A stretch of DNA of 64,000 nt from Streptomyces albipurpureus. Its GTDB lineage: Bacteria; Actinomycetota; Actinomycetes; Streptomycetales; Streptomycetaceae. The notes below the pieces were generated by a model that saw only the letters and a list, made by a program, of their open reading frames with translations, was not told the origin of the DNA and did no database searches. Location of the stretch: NCBI RefSeq assembly GCF_023701525.1, contig NZ_JAMQAW010000099.1:42153-106152 (forward strand). The letters are read 5' to 3'. Below, piece by piece: positions 51,259 through 59,534 of this stretch. Each line of letters begins with the position of its first letter. Position 1 is the stretch's first letter. The translations under genes were made by a program, and so were the position numbers.

Positions 51259-52395
51259 ATGACTGGTATGCAGTTCGGCATCTTCACCATCGGTGATGTG
51301 ACACCCGACCCGACCACGGGCCGTGTGCCGACCGAGGCGGAACGCATCCGGGACACCGTGGCCATCGCCCAGAAAGTAGAAGAGGTCGGTCTCGACGTCT
51401 TCGCCACGGGCGAGCACCACAACCCGCCCTTTGTGCCGTCCTCGCCCACGACACTGCTCGGCTTCATCGCCGCGATGACCGAGCGCATCATCCTGTCGAC
51501 CTCGACCACACTCATCACCACCAACGATCCCGTCAAGATCGCCGAGGACTTCAGTGTGCTCCAGCACCTCGCCGACGGACGGACCGATGTGATGCTGGGG
51601 AGGGGGAACACCGGACCCGTGTACCCGTGGTTCGGCCAGGACATCCGCCAGGCGATCCCCCTGACCGTCGAGCACTACGGGCTGCTGCGCCGCCTGTGGC
51701 GTGAGGAGGTGGTCGACTGGGAAGGAAAGCTGCGCACCCCCCTGCAGAGCTTCACCCTGGCACCCCGCCCACTGGACGGCATACCGCCCTTTGTGTGGCA
51801 CGGCTCCATCCGCTCCCCCGAGATAGCGGAGTTGGCTGCCTACTACGGGGACGGATTCTTCGCCAACCACATCTTCTGGCCCACCTCCCACACCCGCACC
51901 ATGGTCGAGCTCTACCGAAAGCGCTTCGCGCACTACGGCCACGGCACACCCGAGGCCGCGATCGTCGGCCTGGGAGGACAGGTCTTCATCCGCCCCAACA
52001 GCCAGGACGCGATCAACGAGTTCCGGCCCTACTTCGACAACGCACCCGTCTACGGCCATGGACCGTCCCTGGAGGAGTTCGCCTCGCTCACACCCCTGAC
52101 AGTCGGATCACCCCAGCAGGTCATCGACAAGACCCTCGGCTTCCGCGAGTACACCGGCGACTACCAACGCCAACTCTTCGTCATCGACCACGCCGGACTA
52201 CCGCTCAAGACGGTGCTGGAACAACTGGACCTCCTGGGCGAGCAGGTCGTACCGGTGCTCCGCAAGGAGTTCGCCATCGGCCGGTCCCCCGAAGCTCCCG
52301 ACGCCCCAACACACCAGTCGTTGCTCCGCGCACGCGACGCGGGAGAGGGGCCGGCGGGTTCCGCGGGCGACGGCACACCGAGAGGAGCCGGGTGA
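51259..52395 (+). CDS. LLM-class flavin-dependent monooxygenase (CE1758-like)
   Basis: A 378-residue luciferase-like TIM-barrel protein. Key segments are MQFGIFTIGDVTPD at the start, EEVGLDVFATGEHHNPPFVPSSP, STSTTLITTNDPVKIAEDFSVLQHLADGRTDVMLGRGN and the SPQQVIDKTLGFRE substrate loop. It needs reduced FMN, which the next gene can supply. A ~35-residue Ala/Gly/Pro-rich tail follows the barrel. The AAGGAG lies 13 bases before the ATG; an ATG three codons inside is an alternative. It is coupled with the reductase gene one base beyond its stop. The substrate is unknown. Confidence 0.88.
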   Translation: MTGMQFGIFTIGDVTPDPTTGRVPTEAERIRDTVAIAQKVEEVGLDVFATGEHHNPPFVPSSPTTLLGFIAAMTERIILSTSTTLITTNDPVKIAEDFSVLQHLADGRTDVMLGRGNTGPVYPWFGQDIRQAIPLTVEHYGLLRRLWREEVVDWEGKLRTPLQSFTLAPRPLDGIPPFVWHGSIRSPEIAELAAYYGDGFFANHIFWPTSHTRTMVELYRKRFAHYGHGTPEAAIVGLGGQVFIRPNSQDAINEFRPYFDNAPVYGHGPSLEEFASLTPLTVGSPQQVIDKTLGFREYTGDYQRQLFVIDHAGLPLKTVLEQLDLLGEQVVPVLRKEFAIGRSPEAPDAPTHQSLLRARDAGEGPAGSAGDGTPRGAG

Positions 52396-52396
52396 G

Positions 52397-53017
52397 ATGA
52401 CGACCACGATCGCGATCATCACCGGCGGGCTGCGCGAGCCCTCCTCGACACGGCTGCTGGCCGACCGGCTCGAAGCGTCGGTACGCACCGAACTCACCGC
52501 CGTCGGCGCGACCGTCGACTCCTCGTTCGTCGAACTGCGCCCACTGGGACGTGCGATCATCGACGCGATGCTGAGCGGTTTCCCCACCGCGCCCCTGGAG
52601 GATGCCTTCGGCACGGTCGCCTCAGCCGACGGCGTCATCGCCATCACCCCAGCATTCAACGCGTCCTTCAACGGACTGTTCAAGTCGTTCTTCGACGTAC
52701 TGCCGGAAGACACCCTCTCCGACATGCCCGTACTCATCGGCGCGACCGGCGGCACGGAACGGCACTCCCTCGTACTCGAACACGCACTGCGGCCGTTGTT
52801 CTCCTACCTCCACGCCATCGTGTCGCCCCGAGGCGTCTACGCCGCCACCGACGACTTCGGCTCCAGCGACAGCGGCGCGGCCCTGGGCGATCGCGTCAGT
52901 CGCGCGGCGGCCGACTACGTCCGTCTGGTCCGGGGCTGCGGCCCCCGCGGTCAGCGCGACCCCCTCACCGGTGACCTCGACGCCATGGAGCAACTCCTCC
53001 AACGCGGTCCTCCGTGA
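52397..53017 (+). CDS. NAD(P)H-dependent FMN reductase (CE1759-like)
   Basis: A 206-residue flavodoxin-fold reductase. The phosphate-binding loop IITGGLREPSSTRLLADRL is at the N-terminus, VIAITPAFNASFNGLFKSFFDVLP forms the middle flavin loop, and GATGGTERHSLVLEHALRPLFSYLHA follows. It delivers reduced FMN to the monooxygenase encoded one base upstream, forming a two-component system as in the CE1758/CE1759 pair. It ends in a poorly conserved Arg/Asp-rich tail. Confidence 0.9.
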   Translation: MTTTIAIITGGLREPSSTRLLADRLEASVRTELTAVGATVDSSFVELRPLGRAIIDAMLSGFPTAPLEDAFGTVASADGVIAITPAFNASFNGLFKSFFDVLPEDTLSDMPVLIGATGGTERHSLVLEHALRPLFSYLHAIVSPRGVYAATDDFGSSDSGAALGDRVSRAAADYVRLVRGCGPRGQRDPLTGDLDAMEQLLQRGPP

Positions 53018-53202
53018 ACACCCGCGGGCCGCTTCCCCCTGATGTCGCGCCCAGGATCGGCTTGCGCATCGACTCCGATCCGCAGCCGAGGCCGCGGAGG
53101 GCGACGCCGTAGGAGATCGCGTGCGCACCGCCGCGTTGCCGACCATGGAGGGGGACGGCGACCGTGGTCGTGCCGACCAACCCCGGATCGTGTTGTCTGC
53201 CG

Positions 53203-54129
53203 CTATGACAACGTCTTGGCGACGACGGACGCCGCTTCCGCGATCAGTTTGTTGTCATAGCCGGCATCTTCGGTACCGCGGTTCGACATGATCGCCATGA
53301 CGATGGGCGCGGCGGCGGGAGGCCACACCACGGCGATGTCGTTGCGGACACCGTAGGCACCGCCGCCTCCGGTCTTGTCCCCAACCACCCAGCCTTGGGG
53401 GATGCCGGCCCTGATGAGTTCATCTCCGGTGGTGTTGGTTCGCAGCCACTTCGTGAGCTGTACGCGTTCGGCCTTGCCCAGGGCATCCGCGAGCACAAAC
53501 GCCCGCAGATCGCCGGCCAGGGCGCGTGGCGTGGAGGTGTCCCGGGTGGCGCCGGGGGCCCATTGGTTCAGTTCCGGCTCGCGGCGCTCCACCCGGGTGA
53601 CGGTGTCGCCCACCTCTTGGAGCGCGGCGGCCAGGCCCTTCGGCCCACCGAGCGCGTCGAACAGCAGGTTGGCAGCGGTGTTGTCGCTGTAGCGGACGGC
53701 GGCATCACACAGCTCGCGCAGAGTCATCCCCGTCTCGACGTGCTTCTCGGTTACGGGAGAGTGGTCGACCAGGTCGGCTTTGGAGTACTCGATCACCTTG
53801 TCCATGCCGCTCAGGGAGTACTCGCGCAGCACGGCAGCGGCGGCGAGCGCCTTGAAGGTGGAGGCGTAGGCGAACCGCTGGTCGTCGTTGTAGGCCACCT
53901 CCCGCCCGGTACCGGTGTTGACCGCGTAGACGCCCAGCCGTGCACCGTACTTGTGCTCCAGCTCCTTGAATCCGCCGGCGAACGGCTTCGCGACCGGGGC
54001 CGGTTGGGACGTCGTGGCAGACGGAGCCGGTGAGGTCTGGTTGCTGTCCTGGCCGCAGCCCGCGAGCGGGAGGGCGGCGAGTGCGGCGAATCCGCCGAGG
54101 ACGGCACGCCGTGCACGTGGGTACTGCAT
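53203..54129 (-). CDS. bla: Class A beta-lactamase (lipoprotein)
   Basis: A 308-residue serine beta-lactamase. The catalytic Ser-Lys is in YASTFKAL (STFK), the SDN loop in VRYSDNTAANLL, the omega-loop Glu in REPELNQWAPG and the KTG box in VVGDKTGGGGAYG. The signal peptide ends in a lipobox-like LPLAGC, so the enzyme is probably anchored as a lipoprotein. GGAGG lies eight bases upstream of the ATG. All catalytic motifs are intact, so activity is expected. It lies 102 bases downstream of the TetR gene on the same strand. Confidence 0.93.
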   Translation of the reverse strand: MQYPRARRAVLGGFAALAALPLAGCGQDSNQTSPAPSATTSQPAPVAKPFAGGFKELEHKYGARLGVYAVNTGTGREVAYNDDQRFAYASTFKALAAAAVLREYSLSGMDKVIEYSKADLVDHSPVTEKHVETGMTLRELCDAAVRYSDNTAANLLFDALGGPKGLAAALQEVGDTVTRVERREPELNQWAPGATRDTSTPRALAGDLRAFVLADALGKAERVQLTKWLRTNTTGDELIRAGIPQGWVVGDKTGGGGAYGVRNDIAVVWPPAAAPIVMAIMSNRGTEDAGYDNKLIAEAASVVAKTLS

Positions 54130-54231
54130 TGTTCGAACCTCCAGGTTGGCGCCCCTCCAGCGGGGAGGGGTTCGGCGAGCAGAACGATCTCGTCGATGGA
54201 CGCGCGGACTTCCGGGTCCAGGCCCTGGTCG

Positions 54232-55017
54232 TCAGGGTGGAGGCGGAAGCCGAGGTTTCATCCGGTCGGCCGCCCGGGGCTTCGTCACCTGTACGGGGAT
54301 CCGGCGGTGGATGTCGCCGAGCATGTTGAGCATCGCGGTGCGGAAGATCTCGTCCTGGTGGTCACCGAGGAACGAGGTGTGCCCGAACACCTCCAGGACG
54401 ACGAGGCCGTGCAGATTTCCCCATGCGCTCAGAAGGAGGGAGGTCGCGGGAGGCGGTAGATCTCCCAGACCGCTCTGTGGCAGCTGTTCCAGGTGGGCCC
54501 GGAGTCCGGGCGAAAGCACAAGGGTGTCGACCGCGGCGAGTTGCGCCGCGGTGAAGCCGTCGAACAGCTCGCGCTGGAAGACCCCGCTCAGCCGGCGCAC
54601 CGCCTCGGTGGTCGGGCCGCCGGCGGGTGCGGCGTAGTCCCGCAGCGGCGTTCCGTAGAGGAGCTTGAAGCGCTCGGGGTTGGCGATGGCCCATCGGCGG
54701 TAGCCCTCGGCCGCGACCACCAGGCGCGGCAGCGCCGAGTCCTCGGCCGCGGTGTCGACGGCGTTCTGCACCGCGGCGGCCAAGTCGTCGTATCCCTTGG
54801 CGACGAGCACCGTGAGAAGGGTTTCCCGGCTCGGAAAGTAGTAGTAGAGCGCCTGCACGGTCATGCCCAGGCTTCGGGCGATCGCTCGCAGGGACAGGGC
54901 CGCGGGCCCGTTGTCGGTGATGTGGCGCTCGGCGGCGTCCAGGATCTCCTGGATGGCGGCGGCCCGGCGCCGCTGACGCAGGGTGGGCGGGGCCGGTGCG
55001 TTTTCCTCGGCAGGCAT
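54232..55017 (-). CDS. TetR-family transcriptional regulator
   Basis: A 261-residue TetR protein. The HTH is RRRAAAIQEILDAAERHITDNGPAALSLRAIARSLGMTVQALYYYFPSRETLLTVL; the C-terminal part matches the TetR_C_13-like WHG domain (YRRWAIANPERFKLLYGTPL). It is divergent from the MMPL transporter and probably represses it. The gap contains an AGGAAA...TTTCCT dyad around 55072-55099 as a candidate site. The ATG at 55017 is preferred; an earlier frame adds 25 residues. Confidence 0.88.
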   Translation of the reverse strand: MPAEENAPAPPTLRQRRRAAAIQEILDAAERHITDNGPAALSLRAIARSLGMTVQALYYYFPSRETLLTVLVAKGYDDLAAAVQNAVDTAAEDSALPRLVVAAEGYRRWAIANPERFKLLYGTPLRDYAAPAGGPTTEAVRRLSGVFQRELFDGFTAAQLAAVDTLVLSPGLRAHLEQLPQSGLGDLPPPATSLLLSAWGNLHGLVVLEVFGHTSFLGDHQDEIFRTAMLNMLGDIHRRIPVQVTKPRAADRMKPRLPPPP

Positions 55018-55258
55018 GTTGGCGACCGTACGACGGCCACCCTGGCGGGGGCAAAGATTATGTGTGCTGTGAGGAAAATCTAACACTGCCAAATTTCCTG
55101 TCGGCTCACTAACGTCGCTCGCAGCGACGAAGAGTGCGACACCGCACTTGCTTCAGACGGGGCGAAGAGACTCCGCGGGGCATCGCGTCGGCATCCCTCG
55201 GGTCAACTCCGGCCGCTTCATGTCGTTTTCACCCTTAGGACACCAAAGGAGCTCGTGC

Positions 55259-57484
55259 GTGTTTGAACGCATAGCCGAACTGGCGATTCGCCGGTCCCGG
55301 CTGATACTCATCGTCGCCGTCGTGGCTATGGCCCTCATGGGCGCCTTGGGCGCCGGCGCGTTCGGCAAGTTGCTGGGAGACGGCTACGACGATCCAGCCT
55401 CCCAATCGTCCCGAGCAGGGGAGGTCATTGACGAGAAGTTCGGCGGAGAGACGAACCTGGTCTTGCTGGTCCGCGCCTCCCAGGGCCGCGTCGACACCCC
55501 GGCTGCCGAGCAAAGCGGCCGGGCCCTGGTGGCTGACCTCAAGAAGGAGCAGACCCTTCAGAACGTCATCTCATACTGGGACACGGACAGCCCCGCCCTC
55601 CGCTCCGAGAACGGCCGCGAAGCCATGGTGCTCATCCATGTGAGGGGCGAAGGCACCGAGCTCGATGAGAACGCCAAGAGAGTCATCGACGCCTACACCG
55701 GACCGTACGAGGACGTACTCAGCGTCCAGGCGGGCGGTGCCGCCGCCGTGAGCAGCGAGATGGGGAAGCAGTCGGGCGAGGATCTCATCCTGGCCGAGTC
55801 CATCGCCATACCGCTGACCCTCGTGCTGCTGCTGCTGGTCTTCGGCACCTTGGTCGCGGCACTGCTGCCGCTGGTGATCGGGGTCATCGCCATCGTGGGC
55901 ACGTTCGGGGGGCTCTTCGTCCTCGGCAGTGTCACCGATGTATCCGTCTTCGCGATCAACCTGACCACGGCACTGGGCCTCGGTCTCGGTATCGACTACG
56001 CCCTGCTGATGGTCAGCCGGTTCCGGGAACAGCTCGCCACTGGGGCGAGCGTGGACGACGCCGTCCGGCGGACGGTGAGCACCGCGGGCCGTACGGTCGC
56101 GTTCTCCGCCGCGACGGTGGCGGCCGCGCTCGGGGCGCTCATGGTGTTCCCGCAGTACTTCCTCCGCTCGTTCGGCTATGCCGGGGTCGGTGTCGTCGCC
56201 ATCGCGGCCCTCAGCACCCTGTTCGTCATGCCCGCCCTCTTCGTCGTCCTGGGGCACCGGGTCAACAGCGGGCGGCTGCCGTGGACAAAGGACGCGCACT
56301 CCTCCAGCCGGGCGCCTCTGTGGGGGCGGCTGGCGCGTACCGTCATGCGACGGCCCGCGGTCACCGCGCTGCCCGTGCTGGCGGTACTGCTGCTGGCGGC
56401 GAGCCCGCTGCTGGGCATCACCTTCGGCACGCCGGACGAACGGGTGCTCCCCGAGGACGCCGAGAGCCGCCAGGTCTCCTCCGTGCTGCGGGAGAAGTTC
56501 AACGGCAATGACGACGCGGCCCTCCTCGTCGTCATCGACCAACCCGTGGGCAAGGCCCCGCTGGAGTCATACGCGGCCGAACTGTCCGGCCTCAAGGACG
56601 TGGTCCGGGTCGAGACCAGCGCGGGAACCTACGCCGACGGACGGTCCGCGGCGACCGGCCCTGGCAACACCGCGCTGGGCCGCCCCGATGCCCAGCAGCT
56701 CCATGTGGTGAGCGATCTGTCCCCGAAGTCGGACGACGCCCAGAGCCTGGTCGAGAAGGTGCGGACACTCACCCCGCCCGAGGGAACACGCCCGCTGGTC
56801 GGCGGAGTCGACGCCGAACTGGTCGACGCCAAGAACTCCATCGGCGACCGGCTCCCGATCGCCATGGCCCTGGTCGTCGTCACCACTTTCCTGCTGCTCT
56901 TCCTGTTCACCGGCAGCGTTGTGCAGCCGCTGCGGGCGCTGCTCCTCAACCTGATCGGCCTGGGAGCAACCCTCGGCGTCATGACCTGGATGTTCCAGGA
57001 CGGCAACCTCTCGTCCCTGTTCGGCTTCACCGCGCAGCCGATGGAGGTGTCCATGACCATCCTGATGTTCTGCATCGCCTTCGGCCTGTCGATGGACTAC
57101 GAGGTGTTCGTCACCAGCCGGATCAAGGAACTCCACGACCTGGGCGAGGACAACGAGTCCGCCGTGGCCAACGGTCTCGGCCGCACGGGCCGCATCGTCA
57201 CCGCGGCAGCCTGCCTTCTCGCGGTCAGCTTCTTCGCCTTCGGGACGGCCAAGCTCAGCTTTATGCAGTTGCTCGGCCTGGGCAGCGGCCTCGCCATCCT
57301 CATCGACGCCATCGCCATCCGCGGCATCCTCGTACCCGCCGCGATGCGCCTCCTCGGCCGATCGGCCTGGTACGCGCCCCGGTTCCTGCGGAAGCTGCAC
57401 GACCGGATCGGTCTCAGCGAAGCCGGCCCCACGCCCGAGCCAGCAGCCGAGCCGCCGCACGCGAAGCACCCGACAAGGGTCTGA
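55259..57484 (+). CDS. MMPL/RND-family transporter
   Basis: A 741-residue inner-membrane exporter with two MMPL units. Each has an N-terminal helix, a large outer loop (about 40-190 and 400-520) and five clustered helices containing sterol-sensing-like segments (LGLGLGIDYALLMVSRFREQL near 285; AFGLSMDYEVFVTSRIKELHDLG near 620). The Asp-Tyr pairs in these helices are the proton-relay residues of this family. It starts with GTG preceded by AGGAG seven bases upstream. It is divergent from the TetR gene. Substrates of actinobacterial MMPL proteins are lipids or hydrophobic small molecules. Confidence 0.9.
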   Translation: MFERIAELAIRRSRLILIVAVVAMALMGALGAGAFGKLLGDGYDDPASQSSRAGEVIDEKFGGETNLVLLVRASQGRVDTPAAEQSGRALVADLKKEQTLQNVISYWDTDSPALRSENGREAMVLIHVRGEGTELDENAKRVIDAYTGPYEDVLSVQAGGAAAVSSEMGKQSGEDLILAESIAIPLTLVLLLLVFGTLVAALLPLVIGVIAIVGTFGGLFVLGSVTDVSVFAINLTTALGLGLGIDYALLMVSRFREQLATGASVDDAVRRTVSTAGRTVAFSAATVAAALGALMVFPQYFLRSFGYAGVGVVAIAALSTLFVMPALFVVLGHRVNSGRLPWTKDAHSSSRAPLWGRLARTVMRRPAVTALPVLAVLLLAASPLLGITFGTPDERVLPEDAESRQVSSVLREKFNGNDDAALLVVIDQPVGKAPLESYAAELSGLKDVVRVETSAGTYADGRSAATGPGNTALGRPDAQQLHVVSDLSPKSDDAQSLVEKVRTLTPPEGTRPLVGGVDAELVDAKNSIGDRLPIAMALVVVTTFLLLFLFTGSVVQPLRALLLNLIGLGATLGVMTWMFQDGNLSSLFGFTAQPMEVSMTILMFCIAFGLSMDYEVFVTSRIKELHDLGEDNESAVANGLGRTGRIVTAAACLLAVSFFAFGTAKLSFMQLLGLGSGLAILIDAIAIRGILVPAAMRLLGRSAWYAPRFLRKLHDRIGLSEAGPTPEPAAEPPHAKHPTRV

Positions 57485-57509
57485 TCAGACCGGACATCAG
57501 CTCCAGCGA

Positions 57510-57538
57510 GTGCCCGCCGCCACACCGGAGGCGGGCAC
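57510..57538. terminator. Hairpin between MMPL and CoA-transferase genes
   Basis: GTGCCCGCC (57510-57518) pairs perfectly with GGCGGGCAC (57530-57538), with an 11-base loop, between convergent genes. Confidence 0.6.
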
Positions 57539-57683
57539 CGTCGCACAACGAGATCGGCCCGACCGTGCCGCCGGAGTTCTGGTGGCGGCACGATTTGCCG
57601 ACTGCCCCAGCAGGACACGGCCTGCGAGGTGTGCTGGGCTCCGCCGACTCGCCGATCCGCCGACCGGGGCGGGGGCGGCGTCG

Positions 57684-58340
57684 CTACGCCTCTCGGAGCG
57701 TCAGGCCCTCGGGGACGAGTACCTCCGCGGCCGTCCTCTCGGTGATCTCCTGGACGGTGACGCCGGGTGCGGTCTCGACGAGGACCAAGCCGTCATCGGT
57801 GACGTCGAGGACGCCGAGGTCGGTGATGATCCGGTCCACGCAGCCCTTCCCGGTGAGCGGTAGGTCGCACTCCGCCACGATCTTCGGGGTGCCGTCCTTG
57901 GCGGTGTGGGTCATGGTGACGATCACCCGGCGGGCACCGTGCACAAGGTCCATGGCTCCGCCGATACCGGTCACCATCTTGCCCGGGATCGCCCAGTTGG
58001 CGAGATCGCCCCGCTGGGAGACCTGCATCGCGCCGAGCACGGCTGCGTCGATATGACCGCCGCGGATCATGCCGAACGACAGGGCGGAGTCGAAGAACGC
58101 CGCGCCGGGCAGGACGGTCACGGTCTCCTTGCCCGCGTTGATCAGGTCCGGGTCGACCTCGTCCTCGTAGGGGAAACGGCCGACGCCGAGGATGCCGTTC
58201 TCCGACTCCAGCACGACGTGGACGCCCTCGGGCAGATGGTTGGGGATCAGCGTCGGCAGCCCGATGCCGAGGTTGACGTACTCGCCGTCGCGCAGTTCGC
58301 GGGCCGCGCGGGCGGCCATCTCATCCCGTGTCCAGACCAT
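57684..58340 (-). CDS. 3-oxoacid CoA-transferase subunit B
   Basis: A 218-residue small subunit. The catalytic Glu lies in the ESENGILG motif (about residue 45), preceded by NLGIGLPTLIPNHLPEG; GGHIDAAVLGAMQVSQRGDLANWAIPGKMV follows. It is coupled to subunit A (TGATG overlap). It moves CoA from succinyl-CoA or acetyl-CoA to a 3-oxoacid. In this context, with a ring-cleavage operon upstream, a 3-oxoadipate role (PcaJ-like) is possible but a general SCOT role is equally consistent. Confidence 0.92.
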   Translation of the reverse strand: MVWTRDEMAARAARELRDGEYVNLGIGLPTLIPNHLPEGVHVVLESENGILGVGRFPYEDEVDPDLINAGKETVTVLPGAAFFDSALSFGMIRGGHIDAAVLGAMQVSQRGDLANWAIPGKMVTGIGGAMDLVHGARRVIVTMTHTAKDGTPKIVAECDLPLTGKGCVDRIITDLGVLDVTDDGLVLVETAPGVTVQEITERTAAEVLVPEGLTLREA

Positions 58341-59110
58341 CAGGCCCGCACCTCCCTCGGCGTCACCGTGACGTTCTCGATCTTCTTGTCGGCGGTCTGC
58401 TCGGGGCTGAGCGCCACCACGCGCTGGACGAAGATGCCCGGCAGGTGGACCTGGTCGGGGTCGATCTCGCCCGGTTCGACCAACTCCTCCACCTCGGCGA
58501 TCGTGACACGGCCCGCCATGGCCGCCAGCGGGTTGAAGTTGCGGGCGGACTTGTTGAACACCAGGTTGCCGTGCCGGTCGCCCTTCGCCGCGCGCACCAG
58601 GGCGAAGTCGGTGGTGATCCCGCGTTCCAGGATGAACTCGACGCCGTCGAACTCGCGTACCTCCTTGGCAGGTGAGGCGACGGCGACACCGCCCTGGCCG
58701 TCATAGCGCCAGGGCAGTCCGCCGTCGGCGACCTGGGTGCCGACCCCGGCGGGGGTGTAGAAGGCGGGTATTCCGCAGCCGCCGGCGCGCAACCGCTCGG
58801 CCAGCGTCCCCTGCGGGATCAACTCCAACTCGATCTCACCGCCCAGGTACTGGCGGGCGAACTCCTTGTTGCCGCCGATGTAGCTGCCGGTGACCCGGGA
58901 TATCCGGCCTGCGGAGAGCAGTACGGCAAGGCCGGAATCCAACGCTCCGCAGTTGTTCGACACCACATCGAGTCCCGTGACCCGCGCTTCGTACAGGGCC
59001 TGGATCAGGGCCCCCGGAATTCCGCTGAGCCCGAAGCCGCCGACCGCGAGGGACGCCCCGTCAGGGACGTCCGACACCGCCTCGGCTGCCGAGGCGATCA
59101 CCTTGTCCAT
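58340..59110 (-). CDS. 3-oxoacid CoA-transferase subunit A
   Basis: A 256-residue large subunit. LAVGGFGLSGIPGALIQAL carries the Gly-rich CoA-binding motif; GGNKEFARQYLGGEIELELIPQGTLAERLRAGGCGIPAFYTPAGVGT is the typical core. The ATG at 59110 is chosen over a GTG four codons upstream. The gap to the M20-like gene is 424 bases, so this pair probably has its own promoter; a palindrome lies at 59168-59183. Confidence 0.92.
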   Translation of the reverse strand: MDKVIASAAEAVSDVPDGASLAVGGFGLSGIPGALIQALYEARVTGLDVVSNNCGALDSGLAVLLSAGRISRVTGSYIGGNKEFARQYLGGEIELELIPQGTLAERLRAGGCGIPAFYTPAGVGTQVADGGLPWRYDGQGGVAVASPAKEVREFDGVEFILERGITTDFALVRAAKGDRHGNLVFNKSARNFNPLAAMAGRVTIAEVEELVEPGEIDPDQVHLPGIFVQRVVALSPEQTADKKIENVTVTPREVRA

Positions 59111-59167
59111 CCGCCCGCCCACTTCCGTTCAGGGCGCCCTGCGCCCTTCGCTGATGTTGTTCGCTGG

Positions 59168-59183
59168 TGAACTCGCGTTCACG
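59168..59183. promoter_or_regulatory. Palindrome upstream of the CoA-transferase genes
   Basis: GTGAAC-TCGC-GTTCAC is a perfect 6+6 dyad 58 bases upstream of subunit A. It suits an IclR or TetR dimer. The rest of 59111-59534 contains no gene I can support. Confidence 0.4.
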
Positions 59184-59534
59184 GTTGATCGTTCGGTCTG
59201 CTCCACGGCACACGGACCGTGTCGGTGTCGTGAAGTTGCGATGTTGTGAGCCGGTAGTCGTTTCCGCGGGTTCCCTCCGCCCACAGGTTCCGCCGGGTGT
59301 CTCGGCCCGCAGCACCTGAATCGGACCGTCACACCCGGCGTCATCCGCACCCGGACAGGTCCGGTACGAGGGGGCCGGCGGGACGTGCCACGCAAGGCCG
59401 AGAAGCACCCCGCCGTACGCATGCGTCTCCGTGGGCCACCTCCCGCCCCTCTTCCGGGGTGGCGGATGGCCACACCGTCGACGAGCTGCCCAGACGGTTC
59501 ATCGGCCACCGCCGCCCCCACCGGGATCTGCGAG

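Noticed and set aside
52965..53180. Minus-strand 71-codon frame with a fairly protein-like stretch (HAISYGVALRGLGCGSES)
   Set aside because: It overlaps the end of the FMN reductase gene, lacks a start signal and matches no family I know.
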